Shown: positions 1-6,165, counted from the stretch's first letter. The stretch is DNA of 6,246 bases from Candidatus Sumerlaeota bacterium (GCA_003554345.1 PWGE01000056.1:1-6246), one strand, 5' to 3'. Numbers and translations are program-made. Notes: a model not told the origin generated them from the letters alone.

Positions 1-26
1 ATCACGGAATCAGACAGACCCTAATA

Positions 27-46
27 GTTCTATTTTCAGAGGAGGA
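27..46 (-). repeat. Repeat module 1, copy in reverse orientation after EF-G
   Basis: Read on the minus strand this is TCCTCCTCTGAAAATAGAAC. It matches the plus-strand sequence starting at 5878 in 19 of 20 positions. It begins three bases past the EF-G stop codon. More of the element may lie to the left of the window. Confidence 0.6.
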
Positions 47-49
47 TTA

Positions 50-2092
50 TTATTTTACCACCGGGGCGTAATGGGAGTATTTCATAATAAATGTGGCTCG
101 TCCCTGGGTGAGTGAACGAAGGCGGGTGATGTAACCGAACATTCTTTTCAGAGGAGCCCGGGCATGAATAAGCTTCATCATGTACTTATCTTTTATTTCT
201 TTAATAACAACAGAAGGTCCCTGCAGATCATTAATAATAGTACCGACAAAATCCTCGGGTGTGGTGATCTCCACCTGCATGATTGGTTCAAGGAGAAAAG
301 GATCTGCCTGGAGGATGGCTTTGCGAACCAGATTATGAACTAAAAGGTGATAAATAAAATCATTCGAACGATCGGGATCATACCTTCCGTCTTCCACGGA
401 AAGCTTTATACGGGTCAGTGCATATCCCTCATAGGGACCGGACCTGGTGATATTTTCCAGTTCTTTCCGTATCTGCCGAACAATTTCGCCCGGGAAATCA
501 GCAGGAAGATTTATGTCGATTGACACATCATCTTCTTCAGCAGGTGAAACCTTTATCGCCAGTTGCCCCCAGTAACTTTTATTACCCCATGTATGGTCCA
601 GTTCTTCTTCCAGACGCACCTCTTCGGATATAGATTCCTTATAATTTACCTGGGGAGTACCTGACCGTACTGAGATACCATAGTCTCTTTTCAAACGGTC
701 AAGAAGAACTTCCAGTTGAAGCTCTCCCATTCCAGAGAGAATGGTCTGATCATTATCTTCATCATAAGACATTCGTAAAGTGGGATCTTCATCCGTCATT
801 CGCGTCAGTATCTTTTCCATTTTCCCCTTATCTTCAACAGTTTCAGATTCCACCGTGATAGAAATAACCGGTTCAGGAAGGTGTATACTTTCCAGCACTA
901 CCTGGTTTTTCCTGTCACAGAGAGTGTTCCCGGTAAAAGCACTGGAAAGACCTGTTACTGCAACAATTGAACCGGATATAGCTTTCTCGATCTGCTTTTC
1001 CTTATCAGCATGCATGAGAAAAATTTTCTGTACCCTTTCTGATTTTCCGGTATTGATATTCAGACAGGTTTCTCCAGCATTTATGCTTCCCCGGTATATG
1101 CGAATATATGCCAGCTTCCCCTTATGGATATCAGTTACTATCTTAAAAACCAGCGCACAGAAAGGTCCTTCCTCTTCCAGTTCTATAGCTATTTTTTTAC
1201 CGCTATGTGGTTCTTTGCCATAGATATAATGAATATCCTCAGGAGAGGGCAGGTACTTAACGACTCCATCGAGCACCGGCTGAGTGCCGATATTCTTTAA
1301 TGCCGAACCGCACAAAAGGGGGAAAAAATTGCACCGGATCACCTCTCTCCGAATAATGGGTTCGATCATTTCCGGAGATATTTCTTTTCCCTCAATAAAA
1401 GCATCCATCAATTTTTCGTCATAATAACTCAGCGTCTCCAGAAGTTCTTTACGATAATAGTCTGCTTTTTGCCGGTACTCTTCGGGGATATCACCCACAT
1501 GGTACTGTGAACCGTTAAAACCTGGCTTCTCTACCTCCCAGGTAACAGCTTTTCGTGAAATAAGGTCAATAATCCCATGAAATTTTTTTTCATGACCAAT
1601 AGGATAGTGAAGAAGCGCCGAATCCATGGGAAAGGAATCACGAATATCCTTCAACACCCGGCTAATTTCTGCTCCTGTGCGATCAAGCTTATTAATAAAG
1701 CCAATTCGAGGCACCTTCAGCAAATCCATTTGATGCCATATAACTTCTGTCTGAGTTTCCACCCCCCCGATACCACACAGTACCAGGACCGCACCATCTA
1801 AAACCCTCATAGAGCGTTCGACTTCCACCGTAAAATCAATATGACCGGGAGTATCAATCAGGTTCAGTGAATAATCTTTCCATTTCACCTGGGTACAGGC
1901 AGAAGTAATAGTAATCCCTCTCTGGCGTTCCTGCTCCATGTAGTCCAGGGCGGTGGTCCCATCATGCACCTCTCCTATCCTGTGAATGCGTCCGCAATAA
2001 AAAAGAAACCTTTCGGAAAGAGGGGTTTTACCGGCATCAATATGGGCAAATATGCCAAGGTTCCTGAGTTTTTCCATTCCCTTTTTGGGCAC
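50..2092 (-). CDS. fusA: Elongation factor G paralogue with atypical domain IV tip
   Basis: This is a full-length (680 aa) translational GTPase of the EF-G family, acting on the ribosome in the cytoplasm. The G motifs are visible: P-loop AHIDAGKT (16-23), switch I RGITI (58-62), DTPGH (80-84), NKLD (134-137) and the SAL motif (263-265). Domain II lies near 308-392, III near 405-480, IV near 480-600 and V near 601-680, ending in the family motif MFGY..RLRSLTQGRA. The start is GTG, supported by AGGAG seven bases upstream. An in-frame ATG five codons later has a worse-placed ribosome site. Oddities: Pro24 replaces the Thr that usually follows the P-loop. The domain IV loop usually read GSYHDVDSSE is here GRYDPDRSND, so the position of E. 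coli His583 is Asp. The usual GGRGQYGHV loop is WGNKSYWGQL. Binding and hydrolysis of GTP are therefore likely, but ordinary translocation is doubtful. Recycling-type EF-G2 or a starvation paralogue are alternatives. It follows the DUF47 gene by 35 bp and is probably the last gene of the phosphate operon. Confidence 0.95.
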   Translation of the reverse strand: MPKKGMEKLRNLGIFAHIDAGKTPLSERFLFYCGRIHRIGEVHDGTTALDYMEQERQRGITITSACTQVKWKDYSLNLIDTPGHIDFTVEVERSMRVLDGAVLVLCGIGGVETQTEVIWHQMDLLKVPRIGFINKLDRTGAEISRVLKDIRDSFPMDSALLHYPIGHEKKFHGIIDLISRKAVTWEVEKPGFNGSQYHVGDIPEEYRQKADYYRKELLETLSYYDEKLMDAFIEGKEISPEMIEPIIRREVIRCNFFPLLCGSALKNIGTQPVLDGVVKYLPSPEDIHYIYGKEPHSGKKIAIELEEEGPFCALVFKIVTDIHKGKLAYIRIYRGSINAGETCLNINTGKSERVQKIFLMHADKEKQIEKAISGSIVAVTGLSSAFTGNTLCDRKNQVVLESIHLPEPVISITVESETVEDKGKMEKILTRMTDEDPTLRMSYDEDNDQTILSGMGELQLEVLLDRLKRDYGISVRSGTPQVNYKESISEEVRLEEELDHTWGNKSYWGQLAIKVSPAEEDDVSIDINLPADFPGEIVRQIRKELENITRSGPYEGYALTRIKLSVEDGRYDPDRSNDFIYHLLVHNLVRKAILQADPFLLEPIMQVEITTPEDFVGTIINDLQGPSVVIKEIKDKYMMKLIHARAPLKRMFGYITRLRSLTQGRATFIMKYSHYAPVVK

Positions 2093-2099
2093 CGTGAAA

Positions 2100-2104
2100 C
2101 TCCT
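2100..2104 (-). promoter_or_regulatory. Ribosome binding site deciding the GTG start of EF-G
   Basis: AGGAG on the minus strand lies seven bases upstream of the GTG at 2092. The ATG at 2077 has only a weak purine run abutting it, so GTG is the better start. The resulting N-terminus (five residues before MEKLRNLGIFAHID) has the usual EF-G length. Confidence 0.7.
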
Positions 2105-2127
2105 GTTCCTGAGATATTATATGACAA

Positions 2128-2778
2128 TTAATATGTTCGTTTAATTGCCATAATCTGGAGACCGTCTGCCATATCCTCAGTAATATCAGAAATATCAGCC
2201 AGCATATTCACGAATTCACGTAAGAGTATTTTCTCGGCAAGGGTTATATCCAGGCTGAAAATAGTCAATATAAGCTTTCTTTCCATGGTATCAATATTAT
2301 GTTCGTAGCGGTTCACCAGTTCCGCATACTGCCGGGTCTTGGGAAAATCATGAAAAAAGGCATGAAGCGCTTTTTGGGCACCTTCCAGACACTGATCAGT
2401 TTCTTCAATAATCTCGAGCATGGGACTGCGCAGAGATTCTGCCATCTGAATCTTCTGTAGAGTGAAAAAATCAACAACTGCTTCGATCTTATCAATTATC
2501 TTATCGTTTTTTTCAGCCATTTTAATGAGGTCTTCGCGAAGATTGGGAAGGATATTTCCCTCGAAAAGAAACTCTTCAAAATAGAAAAGAACCTTATCCG
2601 CCTCACTTTCTTTTTTGTGAATTCGTTCGACATGCTCCACCATTTCTTCATCCATCTGGCATTTTTTGTCATAATAAACAGACAGAACTTCGCGAAAAAT
2701 CACATTGCCCTCAATAATTTTTTCGAAATGACTGAACAGTAATTTTCCCGCTTTTTTTTCAGATTTCCATAAGTCCAT
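2128..2778 (-). CDS. DUF47 / PhoU-like phosphate transport partner protein
   Basis: This is a 216-aa, all-helical, soluble protein of the DUF47 (PhoU-related, TIGR00153-type) family. Members are usually encoded beside PiT phosphate transporters and are thought to modulate them. In sequence, the hallmark is the pair of acidic DxxxD-type metal-binding motifs on PhoU-like three-helix halves: D92-K-I-I-D96, preceded by the conserved ESEAD (57-61) helix, and D198-I-T-E-D202 within a D/E-rich stretch at 195-205. The length is normal for the family and there is no signal peptide or membrane segment. The ATG start is backed by AAGGAGG nine bases upstream. It sits between the PiT gene (185 bp upstream) and EF-G (35 bp downstream), all on one strand, which supports a common transcript. 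A gating or regulatory role on the PiT transporter is inferred from family and context. Classic PhoU of the Pst system is less likely, because no pst genes are present and the length and motifs fit DUF47. Confidence 0.93.
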   Translation of the reverse strand: MDLWKSEKKAGKLLFSHFEKIIEGNVIFREVLSVYYDKKCQMDEEMVEHVERIHKKESEADKVLFYFEEFLFEGNILPNLREDLIKMAEKNDKIIDKIEAVVDFFTLQKIQMAESLRSPMLEIIEETDQCLEGAQKALHAFFHDFPKTRQYAELVNRYEHNIDTMERKLILTIFSLDITLAEKILLREFVNMLADISDITEDMADGLQIMAIKRTY

Positions 2779-2787
2779 TTAAATGTT

Positions 2788-2794
2788 CCTCCTT
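2788..2794 (-). promoter_or_regulatory. Strong ribosome binding site of the DUF47 gene
   Basis: AAGGAGG on the minus strand lies nine bases before the ATG at 2778. It fixes the start of the DUF47 gene and argues for efficient translation independent of the upstream transporter gene. Confidence 0.75.
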
Positions 2795-2828
2795 CGGCAA
2801 CATAATTACAAAAGAAGAGCTGTTTTCC

Positions 2829-2882
2829 GGACAATTGTCATAAGAAAGAATGTCCCTGCTTCTTCTTCCTTCCGAATTGTCC
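2829..2882. repeat. 8-bp inverted repeat in the PiT-DUF47 spacer
   Basis: GGACAATT (2829-2836) and its exact reverse complement AATTGTCC (2875-2882) are separated by 38 bases. The pair lies in the 185-bp spacer between the transporter and the DUF47 gene. It could form an mRNA stem or be two half-sites for a regulator. There is no T-run, so it is not an obvious terminator. Arms this short may occur by chance. Confidence 0.35.
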
Positions 2883-2963
2883 AATTGTTCATGTTCCTCC
2901 AGCACTTTAGCAGTTATATCCTCACATCGCTCTTCTGGTAATTGTGATACATTGTATATTAAT

Positions 2964-3899
2964 TCATCTGAAAATGAACATGATAGACAGGGAGAGAATT
3001 CCTGCCAGGGTTGGCGTTAAAAACCATCCCACAAATATTCGTACCAGAGTCCGCAAATTTATTGTTTTAGTACCGGTTGCCAGCCCAATTCCCAGGATGC
3101 CACCCACAATAGCCTGGGAGGCGGAAACCGGCACTCCTATCTGAGCATAGATATGAATGGTAATCGCCTGGGCAAAAATAGCAATAAACGCAGAAAACTC
3201 ATTAAGCGGAACCAGCTTCTTACCTATTGTCAACATTACTTTTTTTCCGTAAGTCAGCGCTCCAAAAGCTATACTGGCGCCCCCTACCAGGGTCCCCATA
3301 AAAGGGGTTAATAAACCGGAAGCCACCTGAACTCCTGTTACATTTGCCACATTATTAGCACCCAGCGCATACGAAGCGTAGGTGCCGACAGCATAAAATC
3401 CCAGCTTAAGAATACGGTTCATGAGAAAAAGATCTGTCACAAAGCGATTAAAGAGATATCCCAGACCCTTATAGAGAATAGCCCCAATGATAGCCGCTCC
3501 CACCGGTGTCATGAACCAGGAAATAAAGACTCTTGTTAAAGGAGCGAAATGCAATTCTCTCTGCAAAATGCCTATTCCGAGTATACCACCGATCATTGCC
3601 TGGGAAGTAGAAACGGGGAGCCCAAAAAAGGTCATGACGGTCACAGTAACAGCAGCACTGAAAGTGGCAATCATAGCAGATAGTTCTGTCTGCTGGGTTA
3701 TGCTGCCAAGCGTTTCGAAGCCGCGCTGGCCTTCCAGGACGGATCCTATGATAACAAAAACAGCAACAATAAGGACTGCTCTGCGATAAGCCACAAACTT
3801 ATTAGCCACAGCCGTCCCAAAGATATTGGCAGCATCATTACTCCCTAACGACCACCCCATAAAAACACTGGCAAGCATTTTCCCTGCGTGGAAAATCAT
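2964..3899 (-). CDS. pit: PiT-family inorganic phosphate transporter
   Basis: This is an integral membrane low-affinity phosphate permease of the PiT (PF01384) family, which moves inorganic phosphate with Na+ or H+. The protein is 311 aa when started at the ATG, typical of short prokaryotic members. It shows the family's inverted duplication. The first half has GSNDAANIFGTAVA (19-32) and GLPVSTSQAMIGG (93-105). The second has GANNVANVTG (180-189) and GVPVSASQAIVGG (255-267). The chain is almost continuously hydrophobic, with about eight to ten membrane segments. An in-frame TTG two codons upstream (3905) directly abuts GGGGAG, leaving no spacer. The ATG at 3899 has that site six bases away and is preferred. 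The second signature has Asn where GANDVAN usually has Asp. It is the first gene of the probable PiT-DUF47-EF-G operon, with a promoter just upstream. The ion coupled cannot be told from sequence. Confidence 0.95.
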   Translation of the reverse strand: MIFHAGKMLASVFMGWSLGSNDAANIFGTAVANKFVAYRRAVLIVAVFVIIGSVLEGQRGFETLGSITQQTELSAMIATFSAAVTVTVMTFFGLPVSTSQAMIGGILGIGILQRELHFAPLTRVFISWFMTPVGAAIIGAILYKGLGYLFNRFVTDLFLMNRILKLGFYAVGTYASYALGANNVANVTGVQVASGLLTPFMGTLVGGASIAFGALTYGKKVMLTIGKKLVPLNEFSAFIAIFAQAITIHIYAQIGVPVSASQAIVGGILGIGLATGTKTINLRTLVRIFVGWFLTPTLAGILSLSIMFIFR

Positions 3900-3905
3900 T
3901 TGCAA

Positions 3906-3911
3906 CTCCCC
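3906..3911 (-). promoter_or_regulatory. Ribosome binding site deciding the ATG start of PiT
   Basis: GGGGAG on the minus strand is six bases from the ATG at 3899 but directly touches the in-frame TTG at 3905. The spacing selects the ATG and shortens the longest open frame by two residues. Confidence 0.7.
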
Positions 3912-3928
3912 GACAGATTAAAGATTTT

Positions 3929-3957
3929 ATTATATGCCTCACTCCTTTAAATGCAAC
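3929..3957 (-). promoter_or_regulatory. Promoter of the PiT operon with shared upstream box
   Basis: On the minus strand a perfect -10 hexamer TATAAT (3934-3929) lies 16 bases downstream of TTGCAT (3956-3951), a partial -35 match. The box GTTGCATTTAAAGGAG (3957-3942) covers the -35 and part of the spacer. It recurs with one mismatch in front of the 392-aa gene. The predicted transcript would start about 20-25 bases before the PiT ATG. The assignment rests on sequence match and placement only. Confidence 0.5.
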
Positions 3958-4180
3958 CTGAAGAATGAACGGGAAAGGGAAAAAGCGAGAGTTTCAGATA
4001 GAAAGAGACATTTTCTCCCGGAATGGAATAGCCAGAAAACGGTGAATCCCGGTGAAAGATAAAGGAGTTTTTCAGCTTTCATATATCGACATCATCAGTT
4101 CACAGCTTATAAGCAAAACTAACTTTTTTAACAGAGGTAAAAGGGAAAACACTCCATATAGCCAGCCCCTGCTATACCAA
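3958..4180. other. Intergenic region between the 392-aa gene and PiT promoter
   Basis: No open frame with a plausible start lies here on either strand. The region is purine-rich on the plus strand. It holds a 6-bp inverted repeat, TATAGC (4157-4162) with GCTATA (4171-4176), five bases beyond the stop of the 392-aa gene. No U-run follows it, so it is a poor terminator candidate. There is no visible PhoB-type box. Confidence 0.5.
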
Positions 4181-5359
4181 TCATTCATCAAGTGCTGAAT
4201 AATAAGGAATATTAATATCTCCGGCAAAACGAAGAAGGGCTATCAGTGCATAGGAAGTAACCCTTAAATTGATTGTCTTACGGGGATGTTCTGATCTTCC
4301 GGAGTCTCCATATAAACCACCAAACACCCTGGGAGAAGAGTCCTCCGTTTCCTGGAGAAAAACAAGGTGATCGGCTGCTTGAGAAGCTGCCCGGTAATAT
4401 AGTTCTTTAGCTGTAATCCGGTACAGGTCATAAAATAATAAAACGGAGGTAGCAGAAGCAGAAGCCACAAAAGGTTTACCAAAGGAACCATCATCATTTT
4501 GCCTGGAAAGCAACCAGTGGGCAAACTTTTCTGCCTGCTGCAGGTAATAAGGTTCTTTATAATACAGATAGGCACTCAGCAGCCCCTGGGAAGAAAAGTC
4601 ATCATTATAACGGTGCATTTTCTGCCAGTTCAGGGGATATATATCGGCATCTTCTCCATCCAGATATTTTTTTTCTTCATCATCCCAGATAACGCATACC
4701 GACCCATCTTCCTGTAAAAAATTATCCAGTAAACAGGTAACCGTATTCTGTATACCCTTGTCCATATGGGTATCGTCACCGGTGATGCGATAATAATCCC
4801 AGAAGTAAGCAGCTGTTCCACCATGAAAAGAACCGTGTAATGACGGTGGCAGGTCCTGTTTTCCCTTGAAATTCACCTTCCATCGGGGCCATTTCGAACT
4901 ATAAGCAACCCGGAAAAACCAGTCATTGAACATCTTAACCCGGGAAAGATATTCTTTTGTCCCGGTCATTTCGTAAAGGCGCAGCAGTGCCCAGGAAGCC
5001 GTTAATCCGTCACGGGGAAAACACCAGGGAGTCTGGGGCGTAATTTCCCGAAAAGCCCCTTCATGTTCCCCTGCAAAAGCACCGGTTATCTGGAGGGTTT
5101 TCAGATATTCTCCTATCTTTTCAGCAGCTTCATAATATTTTTCATCCGCTGTATCCTGATACATGAGCAGTAGCCCCTTTAATGAGGTTGCACTCGTCCA
5201 GTTGATGGACTGCTGGGCGGATTTCTCCCCTTCCCGGGGAGTATATAAACCCAGTAAACGTCCATGATTGGCGTTGTGCATGTCACATACCTGGTTTGTC
5301 ATCATCCACCGGGCAATTCGATAAGCACATTCCTTATGTTTTTTCTTTGTATCAGACAT
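4181..5359 (-). CDS. Conserved-looking (alpha/alpha)6-toroid protein, six-hairpin glycosidase-like, function unknown
   Basis: I do not recognise the exact family. The 392-aa product is soluble, lacks a signal peptide, and is rich in Trp, Tyr and acidic residues. It shows a recurring helical-hairpin pattern (small/Ala-rich helix, Tyr or Leu-rich turn, then an amphipathic 'YYxxAxKxxxxL' helix) near 54-90, 118-150, 179-215, 254-286, 302-336 and 366-380. Six such hairpins are typical of (alpha/alpha)6 toroids: unsaturated glucuronyl hydrolases, sugar epimerases, polysaccharide lyases and terpenoid-cyclase-like folds. Sequence between hairpins carries conserved-looking polar sites: FPRDGLT (114-120), HGSFHGGT (175-182), RYNDDFSSQG (250-259), NDDGSFG (288-294) and GLYGDSGRSEHPR (348-360). 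These would face the central cavity. A cytoplasmic carbohydrate-acting enzyme is inferred from fold only. The ATG start has AAGGAG six bases upstream. The gene is separated from the phosphate operon by 281 bp and has its own promoter, but shares that promoter's sequence module. Confidence 0.85.
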   Translation of the reverse strand: MSDTKKKHKECAYRIARWMMTNQVCDMHNANHGRLLGLYTPREGEKSAQQSINWTSATSLKGLLLMYQDTADEKYYEAAEKIGEYLKTLQITGAFAGEHEGAFREITPQTPWCFPRDGLTASWALLRLYEMTGTKEYLSRVKMFNDWFFRVAYSSKWPRWKVNFKGKQDLPPSLHGSFHGGTAAYFWDYYRITGDDTHMDKGIQNTVTCLLDNFLQEDGSVCVIWDDEEKKYLDGEDADIYPLNWQKMHRYNDDFSSQGLLSAYLYYKEPYYLQQAEKFAHWLLSRQNDDGSFGKPFVASASATSVLLFYDLYRITAKELYYRAASQAADHLVFLQETEDSSPRVFGGLYGDSGRSEHPRKTINLRVTSYALIALLRFAGDINIPYYSALDE

Positions 5360-5365
5360 CGCGTA

Positions 5366-5371
5366 CTCCTT
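5366..5371 (-). promoter_or_regulatory. Ribosome binding site of the 392-aa gene
   Basis: AAGGAG on the minus strand is six bases from the ATG at 5359, an ideal spacing that supports this start. Confidence 0.75.
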
Positions 5372-5429
5372 TTTGAGTTGTCAGTCATTCGCTGTTATGG
5401 TATGAGATGCCATATTCAGTCCAGTACGT

Positions 5430-5457
5430 ATTATACATAATCTCCTTTAAAAGCAAC
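5430..5457 (-). promoter_or_regulatory. Promoter of the 392-aa gene with shared upstream box
   Basis: On the minus strand TATAAT (5435-5430) lies 15 bases downstream of TTGCTT (5456-5451), a weak -35 match. The stretch GTTGCTTTTAAAGGAG (5457-5442) is one mismatch from the box at 3957-3942 and stands at nearly the same distance (6 versus 7 bases) from its TATAAT. The leader to the ATG would be about 65 bases. Placement and the repeat of the arrangement are the support. Confidence 0.5.
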
Positions 5458-5550
5458 GACGGAAAGCAAAGAAGACTTTACAACCCCATGGAATTTCAGA
5501 AAAAAAGAACAAGCAGAGAAAGCAGAAAATTGACTCTTACATGCCCTGTG

Positions 5551-5616
5551 CTCCCGGGTTACAAACACACAGGTCTGCCCCTACAAAGGAAATGTTCAGA
5601 AAGATAAACACCGGCA
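5551..5616 (+). repeat. Repeat module 2 ('GGTCTGCCCCT' element), copy A
   Basis: The copy starts CTCCCGGGTTACAA, continues through ACACAGGTCTGCCCCTAC and GAAATGTTC, and ends in CACCGGCA. It aligns along its whole length with 6166-6246, except that it lacks about 13 bases which in the other copy form the left arm of a palindrome. It is followed 12 bases later by a partial copy of module 1. Confidence 0.65.
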
Positions 5617-5628
5617 GGCTGCTCTTCC

Positions 5629-5647
5629 CCTCTAAAATAGAACCCTT
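5629..5647 (+). repeat. Repeat module 1, diverged partial copy
   Basis: CCTCTAAAATAGAACCCTT resembles the first half of the module 1 copies at 5881 and 6112 (CCTCTGAAAAYAGA). The GAGACGCAA palindrome that follows in those copies is absent here. Confidence 0.4.
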
Positions 5648-5736
5648 GAAAAGATGTTTTACATCAATGATACGGGGTTGAAACCAGGATAAGTCCCGAA
5701 AGAATAAGAAAGCAGAAAATTTGATAGACATGATAT

Positions 5737-5859
5737 GCAGGATATCAGAAACAAAATAATCTCATCGGATCCGGAAAAAGAGATGTAACAGGGATTAAGA
5801 GGATGAAAACAGGATGCCAGAGAAAAGATGATATTATCAGATCCTGGAAACAGAATAGC
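5737..5859 (+). repeat. Degenerate direct repeat, two 51-base units
   Basis: Units at 5737-5787 and 5809-5859 are in the same register, 72 bases apart. They agree at roughly 32 of 51 positions by eye, with shared cores CAG, ATC and ATCNGATCC. On the minus strand both give a similar shadow peptide (FSGSDEII and FPGSDNII), which is how the repeat shows itself. No start codon, ribosome site or longer frame supports real coding. It probably belongs to the intergenic repeat family of this region. Confidence 0.4.
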
Positions 5860-5877
5860 ATCTTTTTTCCGAGAGTC

Positions 5878-5924
5878 TCCTCCTCTGAAAATAGATCCTT
5901 TTGAGACGCAAAATATTGCGTCTC
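5878..5924 (+). repeat. Repeat module 1 with perfect GAGACGCAA palindrome
   Basis: The copy starts TCCTCCTCTGAAAATAGATC and runs into a perfect 9-bp stem: GAGACGCAA (5903-5911), loop AATA, TTGCGTCTC (5916-5924). The same arrangement recurs at 6112 with the right arm decayed. Palindromes of this type are typical of REP-like extragenic elements. No T-run follows, so it is not a standard terminator. Confidence 0.65.
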
Positions 5925-6084
5925 TACCTCGAGATAATTTAATGTGTCTTTTGCAATAATGGCGATGGTTATAATAGCGGGCTTTCCTGGGATCGCCGAT
6001 TCCCAACTTATAGTTCACTCTGGCGGTATCGGCATCTTATTCTTATTCTGAAAGTCCGCCTATGGAGGATTCATCATTGGTGGC

Positions 6085-6102
6085 GTTAGCACTCGTGCTG
6101 AC
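6085..6102 (+). repeat. 7-bp hairpin in the repeat region
   Basis: GTTAGCA (6085-6091), loop CTCG, then TGCTGAC (6096-6102) pair with one G-T wobble. It sits ten bases ahead of a module 1 copy. Its role is unknown. Confidence 0.35.
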
Positions 6103-6111
6103 ATGAATAAC

Positions 6112-6150
6112 TCCTCTGAAAACAGAACTTTTTTGAGACGCAAAATATTG
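6112..6150 (+). repeat. Repeat module 1, second full-length copy with half palindrome
   Basis: This segment matches 5881-5918 almost base for base, with about three substitutions and one extra T, through GAGACGCAAAATATTG. The right arm of the palindrome is then lost. Fifteen bases later module 2 begins, showing that the two modules belong to one compound element. Confidence 0.65.
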
Positions 6151-6165
6151 TTTACAAGTTCTATA

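Noticed and set aside
780-1223. 147-codon plus-strand open frame
   Set aside because: It lies wholly antisense to the EF-G gene, has a Ser/Pro-rich product without motifs, and is explained by codon use of the opposite strand.
1576-1594. Hairpin and run of eight A residues inside EF-G as a frameshift site
   Set aside because: CATGAAA/TTTCATG with A8 simply encodes HEKKFHG. The reading frame continues with normal EF-G sequence, and a similar A8 run sits in the DUF47 gene, so it is probably ordinary Lys codon use.
50-2092. Tetracycline-resistance ribosomal protection protein
   Set aside because: Length, the EF-G type N-terminus (LRNLGIFAHIDAGKT) and the C-terminal MFGY..RLRSLTQGRA motif fit EF-G, not the shorter TetM group.
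2116-2121. TATAAT on the minus strand ahead of the EF-G gene
   Set aside because: The hexamer is perfect but no -35 sequence stands at the right distance and the spacer is AT-rich, so a separate promoter is possible but not supported.
4157-4176. Rho-independent terminator after the 392-aa gene
   Set aside because: The stem is only six base pairs, AT-rich, and has no T-run after it on the minus strand.
5407-5607. 66-codon plus-strand open frame ending in HTGLPLQRKCSER
   Set aside because: It overlaps the promoter of the 392-aa gene. Its tail is a translation of the GGTCTGCCCCT repeat, a well-known source of false genes.
5659-6018. 119-codon minus-strand open frame
   Set aside because: It reads through the degenerate repeats and the GAGACGCAA palindrome, has no ribosome site, and its composition is unlike the four real genes.
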